Notes: generated by a model from the letters alone, not told the origin. A stretch of DNA of 16,344 nt from CAYRIY01 sp964424335 (GCA_964424335.1 CAYRIY010000084.1:1-16344); one strand, 5' to 3'. Positions 8,330-15,336 are shown, numbered from the stretch's first letter. Made by a program: numbers and translations.

Positions 8330-8851
8330 GTGAACGAGCGCTCCGGGTCGGCGTCCTCGCCGACCCGCCTCCCGAAAGTCGACCAACTGAGAGGCCTTTA
8401 CGACGAATATCGCGAGCTTTACTTCCGCTCGGGCGACGGCTGGCTCATTCCTCAAAGCCGGGACGTGCGCATCGAGTGGTCGACCCGCCTCACCTCGTCG
8501 GCCGGCGTTTGCTACCCCAAACTGCGGCTGATCCGCCTCTCCACCCACTACCACGCGCGCTTTCCCGAGGACGTCGGCGCAACGCTGCTCCACGAGATGA
8601 TCCATCTGGTGGTGCCGGGCCACGGGCCGCGCTTTCAAGCATGGATCGACCGCATCACGGCCGCCGGCGGCAAGGTGACTCGCTACTCAAAGGCCGTGGC
8701 GGCGCCGCCCCGATGGGTGTACGTCTGCGGCGGTTGCGGCAAAGAGATCCACAGGCAGCGCCGCCTGCCAAAAGGGGGCCGCAGCCACTGCTGCAGCGCA
8801 TGCGGGCCTAAGAAAGGACGACTGACGGAGCGCCCCGCCGGGGTCGGATAA
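8330..8851 (+). CDS. SprT-like zinc-dependent metalloprotein
   Basis: A 173-residue SprT-like domain protein. The zinc protease motif LLHEMIHLVVPGHGPRF gives H88, E89, H92 and a third ligand H98. This is followed by a C-terminal zinc ribbon with YVCGGCGK (C133, C136) and CSACG (C155, C158). Relatives include bacterial SprT and the DNA-protein crosslink protease SPRTN, but the substrate of the bacterial proteins is not established. The start is uncertain: GTG 8330 lies just after the SMP-30 stop with a weak GGGTAACGAG upstream. ATG 8279 is in frame but would overlap the SMP-30 gene by 44 nt and has no Shine-Dalgarno. The conserved part begins around KVDQLRGLYDEY, which either start includes. 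It converges with pheA after 16 nt. Confidence 0.88.
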   Translation: MNERSGSASSPTRLPKVDQLRGLYDEYRELYFRSGDGWLIPQSRDVRIEWSTRLTSSAGVCYPKLRLIRLSTHYHARFPEDVGATLLHEMIHLVVPGHGPRFQAWIDRITAAGGKVTRYSKAVAAPPRWVYVCGGCGKEIHRQRRLPKGGRSHCCSACGPKKGRLTERPAGVG

Positions 8852-8867
8852 GGGGCGGAAAAAGCGG

Positions 8868-9719
8868 TTAGATGCCGTTTCCGTTCACTCTTGGGTAGTC
8901 GACCCGGGGGTAGGAGCCGAGCACCTTGAAGAACGAGCACTGCGAAGCGACCGCGGCGAGGGCCTCCTCGATCTCGCGGTCCTCGGTGTGGCCCTCCATG
9001 TCGACCAAAAAGAGGTACTCCCCAAGGCTTTGCTTTGCGGGGCGAGATTCGAGCTTGGTCAGGTTGATGTTGCGCTCAGCAAACACCTGCAAGGCCTTGT
9101 ACAAATTGCCGGGCTTGTCCGTGCCAAAGGCAAAGACGACGCTCGTCTTGTCCCTACCGGTCCGAGCGCTCGATCTTTTTCCTGTGGAGACAAAGCGCGT
9201 CGCATTGGCCTGAAGGTCCTGCAAGCCGTGCTCGAGGACTTCAAGCCCGTACAAGGATGCCGCAAGGTCCGTGCCGAGCGCTGCCAAGGGCTCCGCGCTC
9301 TCCGATACGACGCGGGCCGCTTCGGCGGTGCTGGTCGCTGCCCGTTGGTCGGCGCCCGGAACCAGCCTCTCGAGGCTTTGGCGACACTGAGCGAGGGCTT
9401 GAGGGTGCGAGAGGACGGCTTGTACATCGCCAAGGCGAGTGCCCGGCTTTGCCATGAGGTGGTGCACGACGGGCAAGACGCACTCGCCCGTGATCGAGAT
9501 GCTCACCTCGTGGATCAACACGTCCAACGTCAAAGCGACGGATCCCTCGATCGAGTTTTCGATCGGGACTACGCCTTGATCGAGGCGACCGGCCTCTGCA
9601 TCGCGCAGAACTTCGGGAATGGTGCGATACGGTATGAGCTCGACATCGTCGCCTTGGTGCATGCGGCGTGCCGCAAGCTCGGTAAAGGTGCCTCGCGGCC
9701 CGAGATACCCAACTCTCAC
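8868..9719 (-). CDS. pheA: Prephenate dehydratase with ACT regulatory domain
   Basis: A 283-residue monofunctional prephenate dehydratase that converts prephenate to phenylpyruvate for phenylalanine synthesis. It opens with the typical MRVGYLGPRGTFTELAARRM, then GVVPIENSIEGSV (about 49-61) and the catalytic ANATRF (171-176, Thr174). The ACT domain follows from about residue 193, with KPGNLYKALQVFAERNINLT and LESRP, the element that binds phenylalanine in homologues, so feedback inhibition is likely. There is no chorismate mutase domain. I chose GTG 9719, which overlaps the lipM stop as GTGA. The GAAGGAAGG site is 12 nt upstream, a little far. The ATG at 9761 would add 14 non-conserved residues and overlap lipM further. 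It is translationally coupled to lipM, at the tail of the glycine cleavage operon. Confidence 0.94.
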   Translation of the reverse strand: MRVGYLGPRGTFTELAARRMHQGDDVELIPYRTIPEVLRDAEAGRLDQGVVPIENSIEGSVALTLDVLIHEVSISITGECVLPVVHHLMAKPGTRLGDVQAVLSHPQALAQCRQSLERLVPGADQRAATSTAEAARVVSESAEPLAALGTDLAASLYGLEVLEHGLQDLQANATRFVSTGKRSSARTGRDKTSVVFAFGTDKPGNLYKALQVFAERNINLTKLESRPAKQSLGEYLFLVDMEGHTEDREIEEALAAVASQCSFFKVLGSYPRVDYPRVNGNGI

Positions 9720-10657
9720 GCTGTCTGAATACCTTCCTTCAGCGCCACATCCCGGCGCCAATCGAGGCGGTTGTACTTGCTTTGGGCAAGTTCTTCCGCG
9801 TCTTTTCGCTCGCGATCGGTGAGTTCTCCTTCAAAGATCTCGACCCCGAGCGTGTCCCGCCACCCCTTGATCAGGGCGTTGCAGGTTTCCATATACGAAA
9901 TCGCCCTTCCGAGCGCGCTGCGGATCGACGTCGCTTTGCTGAGAAATGTCCGCATCGCCCGCTCCCGCGTGTCGGCGGACGGAAAGCGAAGGCAGGTAAA
10001 GAGTTTCTCTGCCTGGAGCTCGAGGGGTATCGATCCGTGCTGCAAAAGCACGCCCGAGTTGCGCATTTGGGCGCTCCCAACGACCTTTTTGCCGCCCACG
10101 GTCACCTCGTACCAGGACGGGGCGTCAAAGCACGCCGCAGTGCTCGGGCGCTCCTCGGGCGCCTCTACAATCACTTCGTACCGAGACGACAACCGCTGCT
10201 CCGAGGCGCCATTTTGTCGAGCCTCGCTCGCCTCCGACGCGCCAGAGGTCCGCCTGCGCTTTAGCGAGACCATCATCGCATCGAGTCCGAGCGAGACAAA
10301 GCCTTTTACGATCCCCTCGCTGATCGCTCGGTATGATTCGGTAATCCCTTTGGGAACGACACCGTTCTCTTCAGGCATGATCAGCGAGTACGTCACTTCG
10401 ACGTCGTGCAAGACGGCTCGCCCTCCGGTCGGGCGGCGCACCACGTCGACGCCGACGCTCTTACATGCGGCCGTATCGACTTCCCGCTCGGCGTTTTGAA
10501 AGTACCCCACCGAGATGGCCGGCGGGTCCCAGCCATAAAAGCGGAGCGTGGGCGTGCCGCCTCGGGCGACGGAGCGGAGAATCGCCTCGTCGACCGCCAT
10601 ATTCATAGCCCCGGTCAAGTGGCCGGAGCGGATCAGTCTCCACTTTGGTCTTTGCAT
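9716..10657 (-). CDS. lipM: Octanoyl-[acyl carrier protein]:GcvH octanoyltransferase (LipM-type)
   Basis: A 313-residue member of the biotin/lipoate protein ligase fold (BPL_LplA_LipB). In Bacillus, LipM moves octanoate from acyl carrier protein to the lipoyl-accepting lysine of GcvH. Visible motifs: FNMA-like GAMNMAVDEAIL near residue 16, VVRRPTGGRAVLHDVEVTYS (72-91), the CFDAPSWYEVTV segment with the probable catalytic Cys176, then GGKKVVGSAQ and LLQHGSIPLE. The pattern fits LipM better than LipL or LplA. It is longer than the usual roughly 280 residues because of a charged, Ser/Ala/Glu/Arg-rich insertion at about 132-172, just before the cysteine. The start ATG 10657 has GGGGGAG 5 nt upstream. 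Its place right after gcvPB matches its expected partner GcvH. It overlaps pheA by 4 nt. Confidence 0.9.
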   Translation of the reverse strand: MQRPKWRLIRSGHLTGAMNMAVDEAILRSVARGGTPTLRFYGWDPPAISVGYFQNAEREVDTAACKSVGVDVVRRPTGGRAVLHDVEVTYSLIMPEENGVVPKGITESYRAISEGIVKGFVSLGLDAMMVSLKRRRTSGASEASEARQNGASEQRLSSRYEVIVEAPEERPSTAACFDAPSWYEVTVGGKKVVGSAQMRNSGVLLQHGSIPLELQAEKLFTCLRFPSADTRERAMRTFLSKATSIRSALGRAISYMETCNALIKGWRDTLGVEIFEGELTDRERKDAEELAQSKYNRLDWRRDVALKEGIQTA

Positions 10658-10660
10658 GCG

Positions 10661-10692
10661 AGCTCCCCCATGAGCAATGTAGTGCTGGAGCT
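10661..10692 (-). promoter_or_regulatory. Possible helix hiding the lipM ribosome binding site
   Basis: Read on the - strand, AGCTCC (10692-10687) is complementary to GGAGCT (10666-10661), which overlaps the lipM Shine-Dalgarno GGGGGAG. The loop is 20 nt. A 6-bp helix of this sort could lower lipM translation when formed. Complementarity is seen directly; a regulatory role is inference, and a 6-bp match can arise by chance. Confidence 0.3.
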
Positions 10693-10703
10693 TTGCATTT
10701 TGT

Positions 10704-10735
10704 GCGCGCGGATCAAGGGCATCCGCGCGCTTTTT
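10704..10735 (+). terminator. Perfect hairpin with T-run, oriented antisense to gcvPB-lipM
   Basis: GCGCGCGGAT (10704-10713), a 7-nt loop, ATCCGCGCGC (10721-10730) and TTTTT (10731-10735) form a textbook intrinsic terminator on the + strand. The flanking genes gcvPB and lipM are both on the - strand. On the - strand the same hairpin is followed by ACAAAA, so it would not terminate efficiently there. It may block antisense transcription or serve as a stem in the lipM leader RNA. Confidence 0.55.
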
Positions 10736-10756
10736 CCGAAAACCGCTCGGATGCCC
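10717..10756 (-). repeat. 9-bp inverted repeat overlapping the hairpin (alternative pairing)
   Basis: GGGCATCCG (10717-10725) is exactly complementary to CGGATGCCC (10748-10756). Five bases (10721-10725) are also needed for the 10-bp hairpin at 10704-10730, so the two stems exclude each other. In - strand order, the segment at 10756-10748 is made first and pairs with the middle segment, which can then be captured by the third. This is the layout of an attenuator-like switch, but without a T-run on this strand. Confidence 0.4.
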
Positions 10757-10777
10757 GTTTGCGGCGATCTTTCGAAG

Positions 10778-12280
10778 TTACTTTGTGGGCTCTTTCGGCG
10801 TCCACTTCAACACGGGGCGCCGGGCCGCAGCAGTCTCGTCGAGGCGGGAGACGGGCGTCGTATAAGGCGCTCCCTTGACTCGCTCCGGATCTTCGTCGGC
10901 TTCCTTAGCGATTGATATCATAACTTCGATGAACTCGTCCAGTACCTCGAGGGGCTCGGTCTCCGTCGGCTCGATCATGAGCGCCTCTTCGACGATCAGG
11001 GGAAAGTAGACCGTGGGCGAGTGGATTCCAAAGTCGAGCAGGCGCTTGGCGATGTCCAACGTGCGCACGCCGGTCGCCTTCTTTTGACGGCGTCCCGACA
11101 AGACGAACTCGTGCTTGCAATGGCGATCGAACGGCAGATCAAAGTACGGCTCGAGCCGCCTCATGAGGTAATTGGCGTGAAGCACCGCATGTTCGCTCAC
11201 GCGCCGGAGCCCGTCTGGTCCGTGGGTCCGGATGTACGCGTACGCCCGCACCAGCACGCCGAAATTGCCGTAAAACGACCGGATGCGCCCAATCGACTCG
11301 GGCCGATCATAGAGCAGCGTGTAGCGATCGCCGACCTTCTCCACGGTCGGAACCGGCAAAAACGGCGCCAGCTTCTCGCTGACCGCCACCGGTCCGGCGC
11401 CCGGTCCCCCGCCTCCGTGGGGCGTCGAAAACGTCTTGTGAAGGTTGAAGTGCACGATGTCAAAGCCCATGTCGCCGGGGCGTGAGATGCCCAAGATCGC
11501 GTTGGCGTTGGCCCCGTCGTAATAGAGGAGCCCGCCCGCATCGTGCACGATCGAAGCGATCTCAGCGATGTTCTCGTCAAAGAGGCCGAGCGTATTGGGG
11601 TTGGTCAGCATCAGCCCCGCCGTGTCGGGCCCCACCGCTTTCCTTAGGGCTTCGACGTCCATGCCGCCCCGCTTATCCGTGGGAATCTCGACGACATCAT
11701 AGCCGCACATCGCGGCGCTGGCCGGGTTGGTTCCATGCGCGGCGTCGGGAATGATCACACGACGGCGCGTGGCGCCCTCGCCGTTCTTGTCGTGCCATGC
11801 TCGCATGAGCATGAGGCCGAGCAGCTCGCCGTGGGCCCCGGCCGCGGGCTGAAGCGTCGCCCGATCGAGCCCGGCGATCTCACAAAGAAAGCGCTCGAGG
11901 TGGTACATGAGCCCTAGCGCGCCCTGCACCGTCTCCTCGGGCTGATAGGGATGAATGCGGCTAAACCCGGGCATGCTTGCCGCCTCTTCGTTCACCTTGG
12001 GGTTGTACTTCATCGTGCACGATCCCAAGGGGTAAAAGCCGACGTCTACCGCGTGATTGAGGCGCGACAAGTTGACGAAGTGCCGGACGGCTTCGAGCTC
12101 GCTCACTTCAGGAAGGGAGGCCGGCTCCTTTCGGATCAGCTCGCTCGGCAACGCCTCGCCGAGCGGCGTCTCAGGCACGTCGCAGTCGGGAAATCGGTAG
12201 CCGCGCCTTCCCGGGGCGCCCTTCTCAAAGATCACCTTGGTTGTTGCCACGTGTTGTTCGACCTCCATGACCTTTGACAT
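10778..12280 (-). CDS. gcvPB: Glycine dehydrogenase (decarboxylating) subunit 2
   Basis: A 500-residue C-terminal half of P-protein, the PLP-bearing subunit that decarboxylates glycine and passes the aminomethyl group to the lipoyl arm of GcvH. Typical elements: GFYPLGSCTMKYNPKVNE (about 81-98), HPYQPEETVQG, LQPAAGAHGELLGL, AAHGTNPASAA, YYDGANANAI, and the PLP site FNLHKTFSTPHGGGGPG with Lys near residue 282. Length matches the split-enzyme subunit (about 480-500). I chose ATG 12280, which shares one base with the gcvPA stop (TGATG), giving translational coupling; ATG 12268 is a close alternative, and an upstream extension to 12355 would lie within gcvPA. It is followed by a 120-nt structured spacer before lipM. 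Confidence 0.96.
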   Translation of the reverse strand: MSKVMEVEQHVATTKVIFEKGAPGRRGYRFPDCDVPETPLGEALPSELIRKEPASLPEVSELEAVRHFVNLSRLNHAVDVGFYPLGSCTMKYNPKVNEEAASMPGFSRIHPYQPEETVQGALGLMYHLERFLCEIAGLDRATLQPAAGAHGELLGLMLMRAWHDKNGEGATRRRVIIPDAAHGTNPASAAMCGYDVVEIPTDKRGGMDVEALRKAVGPDTAGLMLTNPNTLGLFDENIAEIASIVHDAGGLLYYDGANANAILGISRPGDMGFDIVHFNLHKTFSTPHGGGGPGAGPVAVSEKLAPFLPVPTVEKVGDRYTLLYDRPESIGRIRSFYGNFGVLVRAYAYIRTHGPDGLRRVSEHAVLHANYLMRRLEPYFDLPFDRHCKHEFVLSGRRQKKATGVRTLDIAKRLLDFGIHSPTVYFPLIVEEALMIEPTETEPLEVLDEFIEVMISIAKEADEDPERVKGAPYTTPVSRLDETAAARRPVLKWTPKEPTK

Positions 12281-13617
12281 CAGCCGCCGCGAACCGCCTG
12301 GACCAACCGATCGATCTCCTCTTTTGTCCGAGCCTCGGTGGCGCAAAAGATGCACGCATTGACGGGCGAGAGCCCCGTCCGATCAAAGCGGGGTCCCGCA
12401 AACATCCCGGCTTCGAGGAGGCGCGCTTCGAAGTCGTCGATCGGGTCGCTCACCAAACCGGCAAACTCTTTAAAGAAAGGTTGCGCCGCGAGACGCTCGA
12501 TTTTGCCGGTCTTGAGCAGCTCCCGCTCCATATAGTGCGCCTTTTGGAACGAAAGGTACGCGGCCTCCCGCAGGCCTTCCTTTCCAACAAGGACGAGATA
12601 TGCCGTCGCTGCCAGCGCGTTCAGCGCTTGGTTGGTGCAAATGTTGGATTGCGCGCGCTGTCTGCGGATGTGCTGTTCCCTGGCTTGCAGCGTCAGGACG
12701 AACCCGCGCCGACCTTGGGCATCGGAGGCCTCGCCGACGATGCGGCCCGGCAGTCGGCGAATCAGCGCGTCCCGAGCCGCAAGAAATCCCAGGTACGGGC
12801 CGCCGAAGGAGAGCGAATTGCCCAAAGACTGCCCTTCGCCGACCGCAATGTCCGCGCCATAGGCGCCTGGCGGTTCGAGTAGGCCGAGGGAAATCGGATC
12901 GACTGCAACGACAAACAGTCCGCCCGCGCCGTGGATGATCTCGCCCACTTCCTTGACGGGCTCGAGGTGTCCGTAAAAGTTGGGCTGTTGCACGAGCACG
13001 CAAGCGACGTCGCTCGAGGCTGCCTCTTTAAGAGCCTCGAGATCAACCACGCCGTCTTTCGCCGGAATGACGTCTACCTTTACGCCTTGGGGCTCGAGGT
13101 ACGTCTCTACAACCATCCGGTACTCGGGGTGCGCCGACTCCGCGACGAGCACGCGCCCCCGGTTGGTGTGAGCGCACGCCATGATGGCGCCCTCAGCCAA
13201 GGCGGAAGCCCCGTCGTACATCGAAGCGTTGGCGACGTCGAGCCCCGTGAGTTGGCAAATGAGCGTCTGAAATTCAAAAATCGTCTGAAGCACACCCTGA
13301 CTGATCTCCGCTTGATAGGGCGTGTAGGCCGTATAGAACTCACTGCGCGAGAGCACCGTGCGCACGGCCGTCGGGATCAGGTGGTCGTAGGCGCCGCCGC
13401 CCGCGAAGCTGATCAGTTGGTCGGCGCTCTTGTTGGCTCTGGCGAGCGCACCCATGTGAGCCAAAAGAGGTCCTTCCGCCATCCCTTGAGGCAGTTTGAG
13501 TTCGCCCTTGAAGCGCACTTCGTCAGGTATGTCCTCAAACAGTTCATCGATGCTGGAGATGCCGATCGCCTCGAGCATCTGCTCAGCCTGCTTCCGGGTA
13601 GTAGGTATGTAGTCCAG
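12280..13617 (-). CDS. gcvPA: Glycine dehydrogenase (decarboxylating) subunit 1, apparent CTG start
   Basis: A 445-residue N-terminal half of P-protein; it pairs with GcvPB to form the active decarboxylase. Typical elements: SSIDELFEDIPDEVRFKGEL near the N-terminus, FAGGGAYDHLIPTAVRTVLS, FYTAYTPYQAEISQGVLQTI, NASMYDGASALAEGAIMA and EGQSLGNSLSFGGPYLGFLA. The first ATG is at 13578, but the family's N-terminal sequence extends upstream: the 13 in-frame codons before it read xDYIPTTRKQAEQ, which matches the xYIPxT...MLxxIG start of homologues. Upstream of these there are only five more codons before a TAG stop, with no ATG, GTG or TTG. CTG 13617 has GGGGAGG 9 nt upstream and is 4 nt after gcvH, so I take CTG as the start. 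If wrong, translation begins at 13578 and the protein lacks 13 conserved residues. Confidence 0.94.
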   Translation of the reverse strand: MDYIPTTRKQAEQMLEAIGISSIDELFEDIPDEVRFKGELKLPQGMAEGPLLAHMGALARANKSADQLISFAGGGAYDHLIPTAVRTVLSRSEFYTAYTPYQAEISQGVLQTIFEFQTLICQLTGLDVANASMYDGASALAEGAIMACAHTNRGRVLVAESAHPEYRMVVETYLEPQGVKVDVIPAKDGVVDLEALKEAASSDVACVLVQQPNFYGHLEPVKEVGEIIHGAGGLFVVAVDPISLGLLEPPGAYGADIAVGEGQSLGNSLSFGGPYLGFLAARDALIRRLPGRIVGEASDAQGRRGFVLTLQAREQHIRRQRAQSNICTNQALNALAATAYLVLVGKEGLREAAYLSFQKAHYMERELLKTGKIERLAAQPFFKEFAGLVSDPIDDFEARLLEAGMFAGPRFDRTGLSPVNACIFCATEARTKEEIDRLVQAVRGG

Positions 13618-13633
13618 GAGATTACGCCTCCCC
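13615..13633 (-). promoter_or_regulatory. Ribosome binding site and CTG start of gcvPA
   Basis: On the - strand GGGGAGG (13633-13627) lies within the last codons of gcvH, followed by 9 nt and CTG (13617-13615). The spacing is ideal for initiation at CTG. The site decides the gcvPA start, since no standard start codon lies between the in-frame TAG upstream and ATG 13578. Confidence 0.6.
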
Positions 13634-14005
13634 TATATGCTCCTTGTACTCATCGGCGGTCAAGGTCGCCTCGATCTCAGAGGAGTCCGCCATCTCGATA
13701 ATCACGATCCAACCTGCTCCGTAAGGCTCTTCGTTGATCAACTCGGGCTTGTCTTCGAGCGCCGAGTTGACGGCGACGATGCGTCCGCCGACCGGGGCAT
13801 AGATGTCGGAGACGGCCTTAACGGACTCGACGACGGCAAACGTCTGACCGGACTCGACCTCATCGCCCTCCTGGGGCAGGTCGACAAAGACCACGTCCCC
13901 CAACTCCTCCTGAGCGTAGGACGTGATGCCGACGCGCACTCTGCCGTCGCCCTCCTCTGCCAGCCACTCATGTTCCTTGGTATACCTCAGCTCCACGGGA
14001 AACAT
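13622..14005 (-). CDS. gcvH: Glycine cleavage system H protein
   Basis: A 127-residue lipoyl carrier protein, normal length for GcvH. The N-terminus reads MFPVELRYTKEHEWL, followed by VGITSYAQEELGDVVFVDLP, and then the lipoylation hairpin VVESVKAVSDIYAP with the modified Lys at residue 63. The C-terminal YGAGWIVIIEM segment is also typical. It shuttles the aminomethyl intermediate between the P, T and L proteins. The start ATG 14005 has AGGAGG 7 nt upstream. It is 35 nt downstream of gcvT and 4 nt before gcvPA. Its lipoyl group is probably installed starting with LipM, encoded further down the same run. Confidence 0.97.
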   Translation of the reverse strand: MFPVELRYTKEHEWLAEEGDGRVRVGITSYAQEELGDVVFVDLPQEGDEVESGQTFAVVESVKAVSDIYAPVGGRIVAVNSALEDKPELINEEPYGAGWIVIIEMADSSEIEATLTADEYKEHIGEA

Positions 14006-14040
14006 CGCGCTTCCTCCTTGTCTTCCGGCGCTGCTCCTAG

Positions 14041-15150
14041 TCAGGCCTTCTTGGCGTTGCCCGTCACAAAGCGGCCCTTGACCACTTCGGCTCTGCGGGC
14101 CTTTTTTCGCACCTCGATGTCAATCGACGTCCCCGGCGCCGCCAAGGCCGTCTCAACATAGCCGAGGCCGATCTCCTTTTCGAGCGTCGGCGAGAACGTG
14201 CCGCTCGTCACCTCTCCGACTTGCCTGCCTTCGTACAGGATCGGGTATCCGTGCCTGGGCGCCCCGCCGCGCCCTTCCATCACAAACCCGACAAGCCGCT
14301 TTTTGGGGCCTTCGCTCTTTTGCGCTAGAAGCGCGTCCCTACCAATGAAGTCGCCCTTATCGAGTTTGACAGCGAATGAAAGTCCTGCCTCCAGCGGGCT
14401 CGTCTCGTCGCTCAGATCGTTTCCGTAAAGGGGAAGGCGTGCCTCGAGCCTGAGCGTATCCCGGGCGCCAAGGCCCACGGGAACCATGCCATGGGGCGCC
14501 CCGGCCTCCATCAATGTGGTCCACAACTTCTCCGCATCCGCCGCATCGCAGTAGAGCTCAAAGCCGTCCTCGCCCGTGTACCCTGTCCGCGACAGCAACA
14601 CGTTCACACCGCCAACCGACGTCTGTGCGGCGTGGAAAGAGGGGAGGGCATGCACGTCGTCGCTTGCGAGCGGCGCCAAAATCTCCACGGCTTTTGGCCC
14701 TTGCACCGCGAGCAGCGCGGTCTTGGCGCTCTTGTCCTCGAAAGCTACATCCCCTTGAAGGCGGGCCTCGATCCACACTCGGTCCTTGTCGGTATTGGCG
14801 GCGTTCGCAACCAAGAGGAACCGCCCGTCCTCGAGCCGGTACACGATGACATCGTCGACGATGCCTCCCTGTTCGTTCAAGATCAGGGTGTACTGCGCTT
14901 GCCCAGGTGAGAGTGCGCTCACGTCGTTTGAAAGGAGCCGCTGCAAGTTGCTTTCAGCGCCCGGACCGGAAAAGTAAAACTCGCCCATGTGGGAGAGGTC
15001 AAAGATCCCGGCATGCTCACGCACCGTGCGGTGCTCAGCGATCAGACTCGTGTATTGGACGGGCATCTCCCAGCCGCCAAACTCGATCATGCGCGCGCCC
15101 AACTCAATGTGTGCCTGGTAGAGCGGCGTTCGCTTCAGTTGGTTTGCCAA
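14041..15150 (-). CDS. gcvT: Glycine cleavage system T protein (aminomethyltransferase)
   Basis: A 369-residue aminomethyltransferase, the usual length. It releases ammonia from the H-protein-bound aminomethyl group and forms methylene-tetrahydrofolate. Motifs: RTPLYQAHIELGARMIEFGG and WEMPVQY at the N-terminus, FDLSHMGEF (50-58), NEQGGIVDDVIVYR with the catalytic Asp near residue 100, SRTGYTGEDGFELY (187-200), and RLPLYGNDLSDETSPLEAGL in the folate-binding region. The start is TTG 15150, with GGGAG 9 nt upstream; no ATG lies closer to the conserved beginning. It is the first gene of the gcv run, downstream of a structured leader in the 311-nt spacer after sucD. Confidence 0.96.
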   Translation of the reverse strand: MANQLKRTPLYQAHIELGARMIEFGGWEMPVQYTSLIAEHRTVREHAGIFDLSHMGEFYFSGPGAESNLQRLLSNDVSALSPGQAQYTLILNEQGGIVDDVIVYRLEDGRFLLVANAANTDKDRVWIEARLQGDVAFEDKSAKTALLAVQGPKAVEILAPLASDDVHALPSFHAAQTSVGGVNVLLSRTGYTGEDGFELYCDAADAEKLWTTLMEAGAPHGMVPVGLGARDTLRLEARLPLYGNDLSDETSPLEAGLSFAVKLDKGDFIGRDALLAQKSEGPKKRLVGFVMEGRGGAPRHGYPILYEGRQVGEVTSGTFSPTLEKEIGLGYVETALAAPGTSIDIEVRKKARRAEVVKGRFVTGNAKKA

Positions 15151-15167
15151 GAAGTCACGCTCCCTAT

Positions 15168-15210
15168 CACATCGGCCGGTCTCATGCGCCCGGGACCTAA
15201 ATCCGATGTG
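15168..15210 (-). promoter_or_regulatory. Stem-loop / inverted-repeat element directly upstream of gcvT
   Basis: CACATCGG (15168-15175) is exactly complementary to CCGATGTG (15203-15210). Within it GGTCTC (15178-15183) pairs with GGGACC (15192-15197) through one G-U pair, leaving an 8-nt loop. The element ends 3 nt before the gcvT Shine-Dalgarno on the - strand and touches the possible -35 box of the divergent promoter on the + strand. It may be an RNA leader hairpin or an operator for a DNA-binding regulator. It does not match the glycine riboswitch core as far as I can see. Confidence 0.45.
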
Positions 15211-15239
15211 TCACAGCCCGCGCCCCTCCACTGTATAAT
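15210..15239 (+). promoter_or_regulatory. Candidate sigma-70-type promoter
   Basis: A perfect -10 hexamer TATAAT at 15234-15239 is preceded, after 18 nt, by GTCACA (15210-15215), which matches the -35 consensus at four of six positions. It points away from gcvT towards the small ORF at 15337. Transcription would begin near 15246. No comparable promoter was found for gcvT on the other strand. Confidence 0.45.
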
Positions 15240-15259
15240 GAACCAGTTTTGATAGGGCC

Positions 15260-15300
15260 GGGGCAAAGTCGCGCATTTCGTCGCCATGCGTCATCGCCCC
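15260..15300 (+). other. Imperfect hairpin in the leader of the small ORF
   Basis: GGGGC (15260-15264) pairs with GCCCC (15296-15300), and GCGCAT (15271-15276) with ATGCGT (15286-15291) through one G-U pair, separated by an internal loop. It lies between the candidate promoter and the Shine-Dalgarno of the small ORF, so it would be part of its 5' leader. No riboswitch family was recognised. Confidence 0.3.
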
Positions 15301-15336
15301 GCCTCGATCGCAAGTCAAAGAGGAGGTCAAAGGCCG

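Noticed and set aside
8831..8857. CGCCCC/GGGGCG hairpin followed by GGAAAAA between the SprT-like gene and pheA
   Set aside because: The stem is 6 bp with a 15-nt loop and lacks a T-run after it on either strand, so it is not a convincing terminator.
12931..13701. A 256-codon open frame on the + strand opposite gcvPA and gcvH
   Set aside because: It has no family motifs and crosses the junction of two clear - strand genes; explained by codon bias.
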